A stretch of 5,172 nt of DNA. Origin: an uncultured Erysipelotrichaceae bacterium (GTDB lineage Bacteria; Bacillota_I; Bacilli_A; RFN20; CAG-288). Numbering within the stretch: the first letter of the stretch is position 1; each line of letters opens with the position of its first letter. Shown here one piece after another: positions 4,760-5,172 of this stretch. The translations under genes were made by a program, and so were the position numbers. The notes under the pieces are model-generated. The model was not told the DNA's origin. It searched no databases and saw only the letters and a program-made list of their open reading frames with translations. The DNA lies in NCBI GenBank assembly GCA_902771745.1, contig CACXYG010000114.1, forward strand, positions 1 through 5,172, read 5' to 3'.

Positions 4760-5172
4760 ATGTTTAACAGAATTATTTCCACCAGTGAAAAAATCTTAAA
4801 AGACGTCAAAAGAATCATACGAATCTCTGATTTGGTGATTCAGGCTTTGTGTATCGCTTTTTGTGCTTATAACATTTATCAGCACGCTGTTCATGGAACA
4901 GCTTCACTGATTCCCTATATTGTCATCATGATTCTTTCCTTGATCTATTTTGTCTATTCCGCTGTCACCCTGGCAAGAGGCCAAAAGAGATCAAATAAAC
5001 TCTTACGTGACATTATCTTCTGGTCCAAGTTTGGTTGTCGATTCACCATTCTGATCATCTCTATCTATGATATTGCTACCAAAAATGAAAGCATCTTATC
5101 CATCATCTTGACCATCGGTTTATTAGCCTTGTTGATGATTCAGGTAGTGATGGAAATCTACAGTTTCTTCAT
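4760..5172 (+). CDS. Multi-pass membrane protein of unknown function (partial)
   Basis: The frame is open from ATG 4760 to the right edge (137 full codons), so the C-terminus is missing. AGGAG (4749-4753) sits 6 nt before the ATG and supports this start. The protein begins with a basic, probably amphipathic segment (MFNRIISTSEKILKDVKRII). Four hydrophobic stretches follow, at about residues 24-40, 50-72, 92-106 and 111-132. The loop between the second and third is strongly basic (LARGQKRSNKLLRD, 71-84), suggesting it faces the cytoplasm and, with the basic N-terminus, an N-in topology. I see no catalytic motif or known transporter signature and do not recognise the family. It is divergent from the cyclase operon and shares its roughly 200-bp upstream region, but nothing in the sequence shows a functional link. 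Confidence 0.75.
   Translation, partial: MFNRIISTSEKILKDVKRIIRISDLVIQALCIAFCAYNIYQHAVHGTASLIPYIVIMILSLIYFVYSAVTLARGQKRSNKLLRDIIFWSKFGCRFTILIISIYDIATKNESILSIILTIGLLALLMIQVVMEIYSFF

Noticed and set aside
4630..4818. Minus-strand hydrophobic frame of 62 aa in the divergent region
   Set aside because: It has no Shine-Dalgarno at its first ATG (4818) or at the internal ATG (4761). It overlaps the well-supported plus-strand gene start, and its hydrophobicity is explained by AT-rich sequence.

Overview
The window looks like chromosome of a low-to-moderate G+C Firmicute. The signs are AGGAGG-type ribosome binding sites, TTGAC/TATAAT-like promoter elements, TGA used as a stop, and Cof-type, YfcE-type and MmcQ/YjbR-type housekeeping proteins. 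An Erysipelotrichia- or Clostridia-like source is plausible, but this is an impression from protein style and not a placement. I see no mobile element, CRISPR array, tRNA or rRNA.

Layout from left to right. (1) Bases 3-50 are probably the last codons of a plus-strand gene cut by the window edge. (2) A strong bidirectional terminator hairpin lies at 56-97. (3) A minus-strand Cof-type HAD phosphatase occupies 107-841. (4) A 59-bp divergent intergenic region holds a perfectly palindromic -10 element at 884-891. (5) Two tandem plus-strand YfcE/MJ0936-type metallophosphodiesterase paralogues lie at 901-1401 and 1408-1944. (6) A compact bidirectional terminator at 1958-1984 overlaps the end of the next, convergent gene. 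(7) A minus-strand pair follows: a cytosolic PAS-GAF-GGDEF-PAS diguanylate cyclase (2690-4549), then 12 bp downstream an MmcQ/YjbR-domain protein (1976-2677). (8) An AT-rich divergent region of about 200 bp holds the cyclase promoter. It also encodes a leader hairpin that exactly pairs with the cyclase Shine-Dalgarno. (9) A plus-strand gene for a four-helix membrane protein of unknown function starts at 4760 and runs off the right edge.

Functionally the left half is a small phosphoester-hydrolysis cluster, with a HAD phosphatase divergent from two Mn-type phosphodiesterases. The right half is a second-messenger module: a probable c-di-GMP synthase with sensory domains on both sides of its catalytic domain. 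The cyclase has no RxxD product-inhibition site at the usual position. The most interesting signals are the anti-SD/SD hairpin in the cyclase leader and the symmetric -10 element, which could drive divergent transcription and leave the first phosphodiesterase mRNA nearly leaderless. I see no wholly new multi-gene system here.
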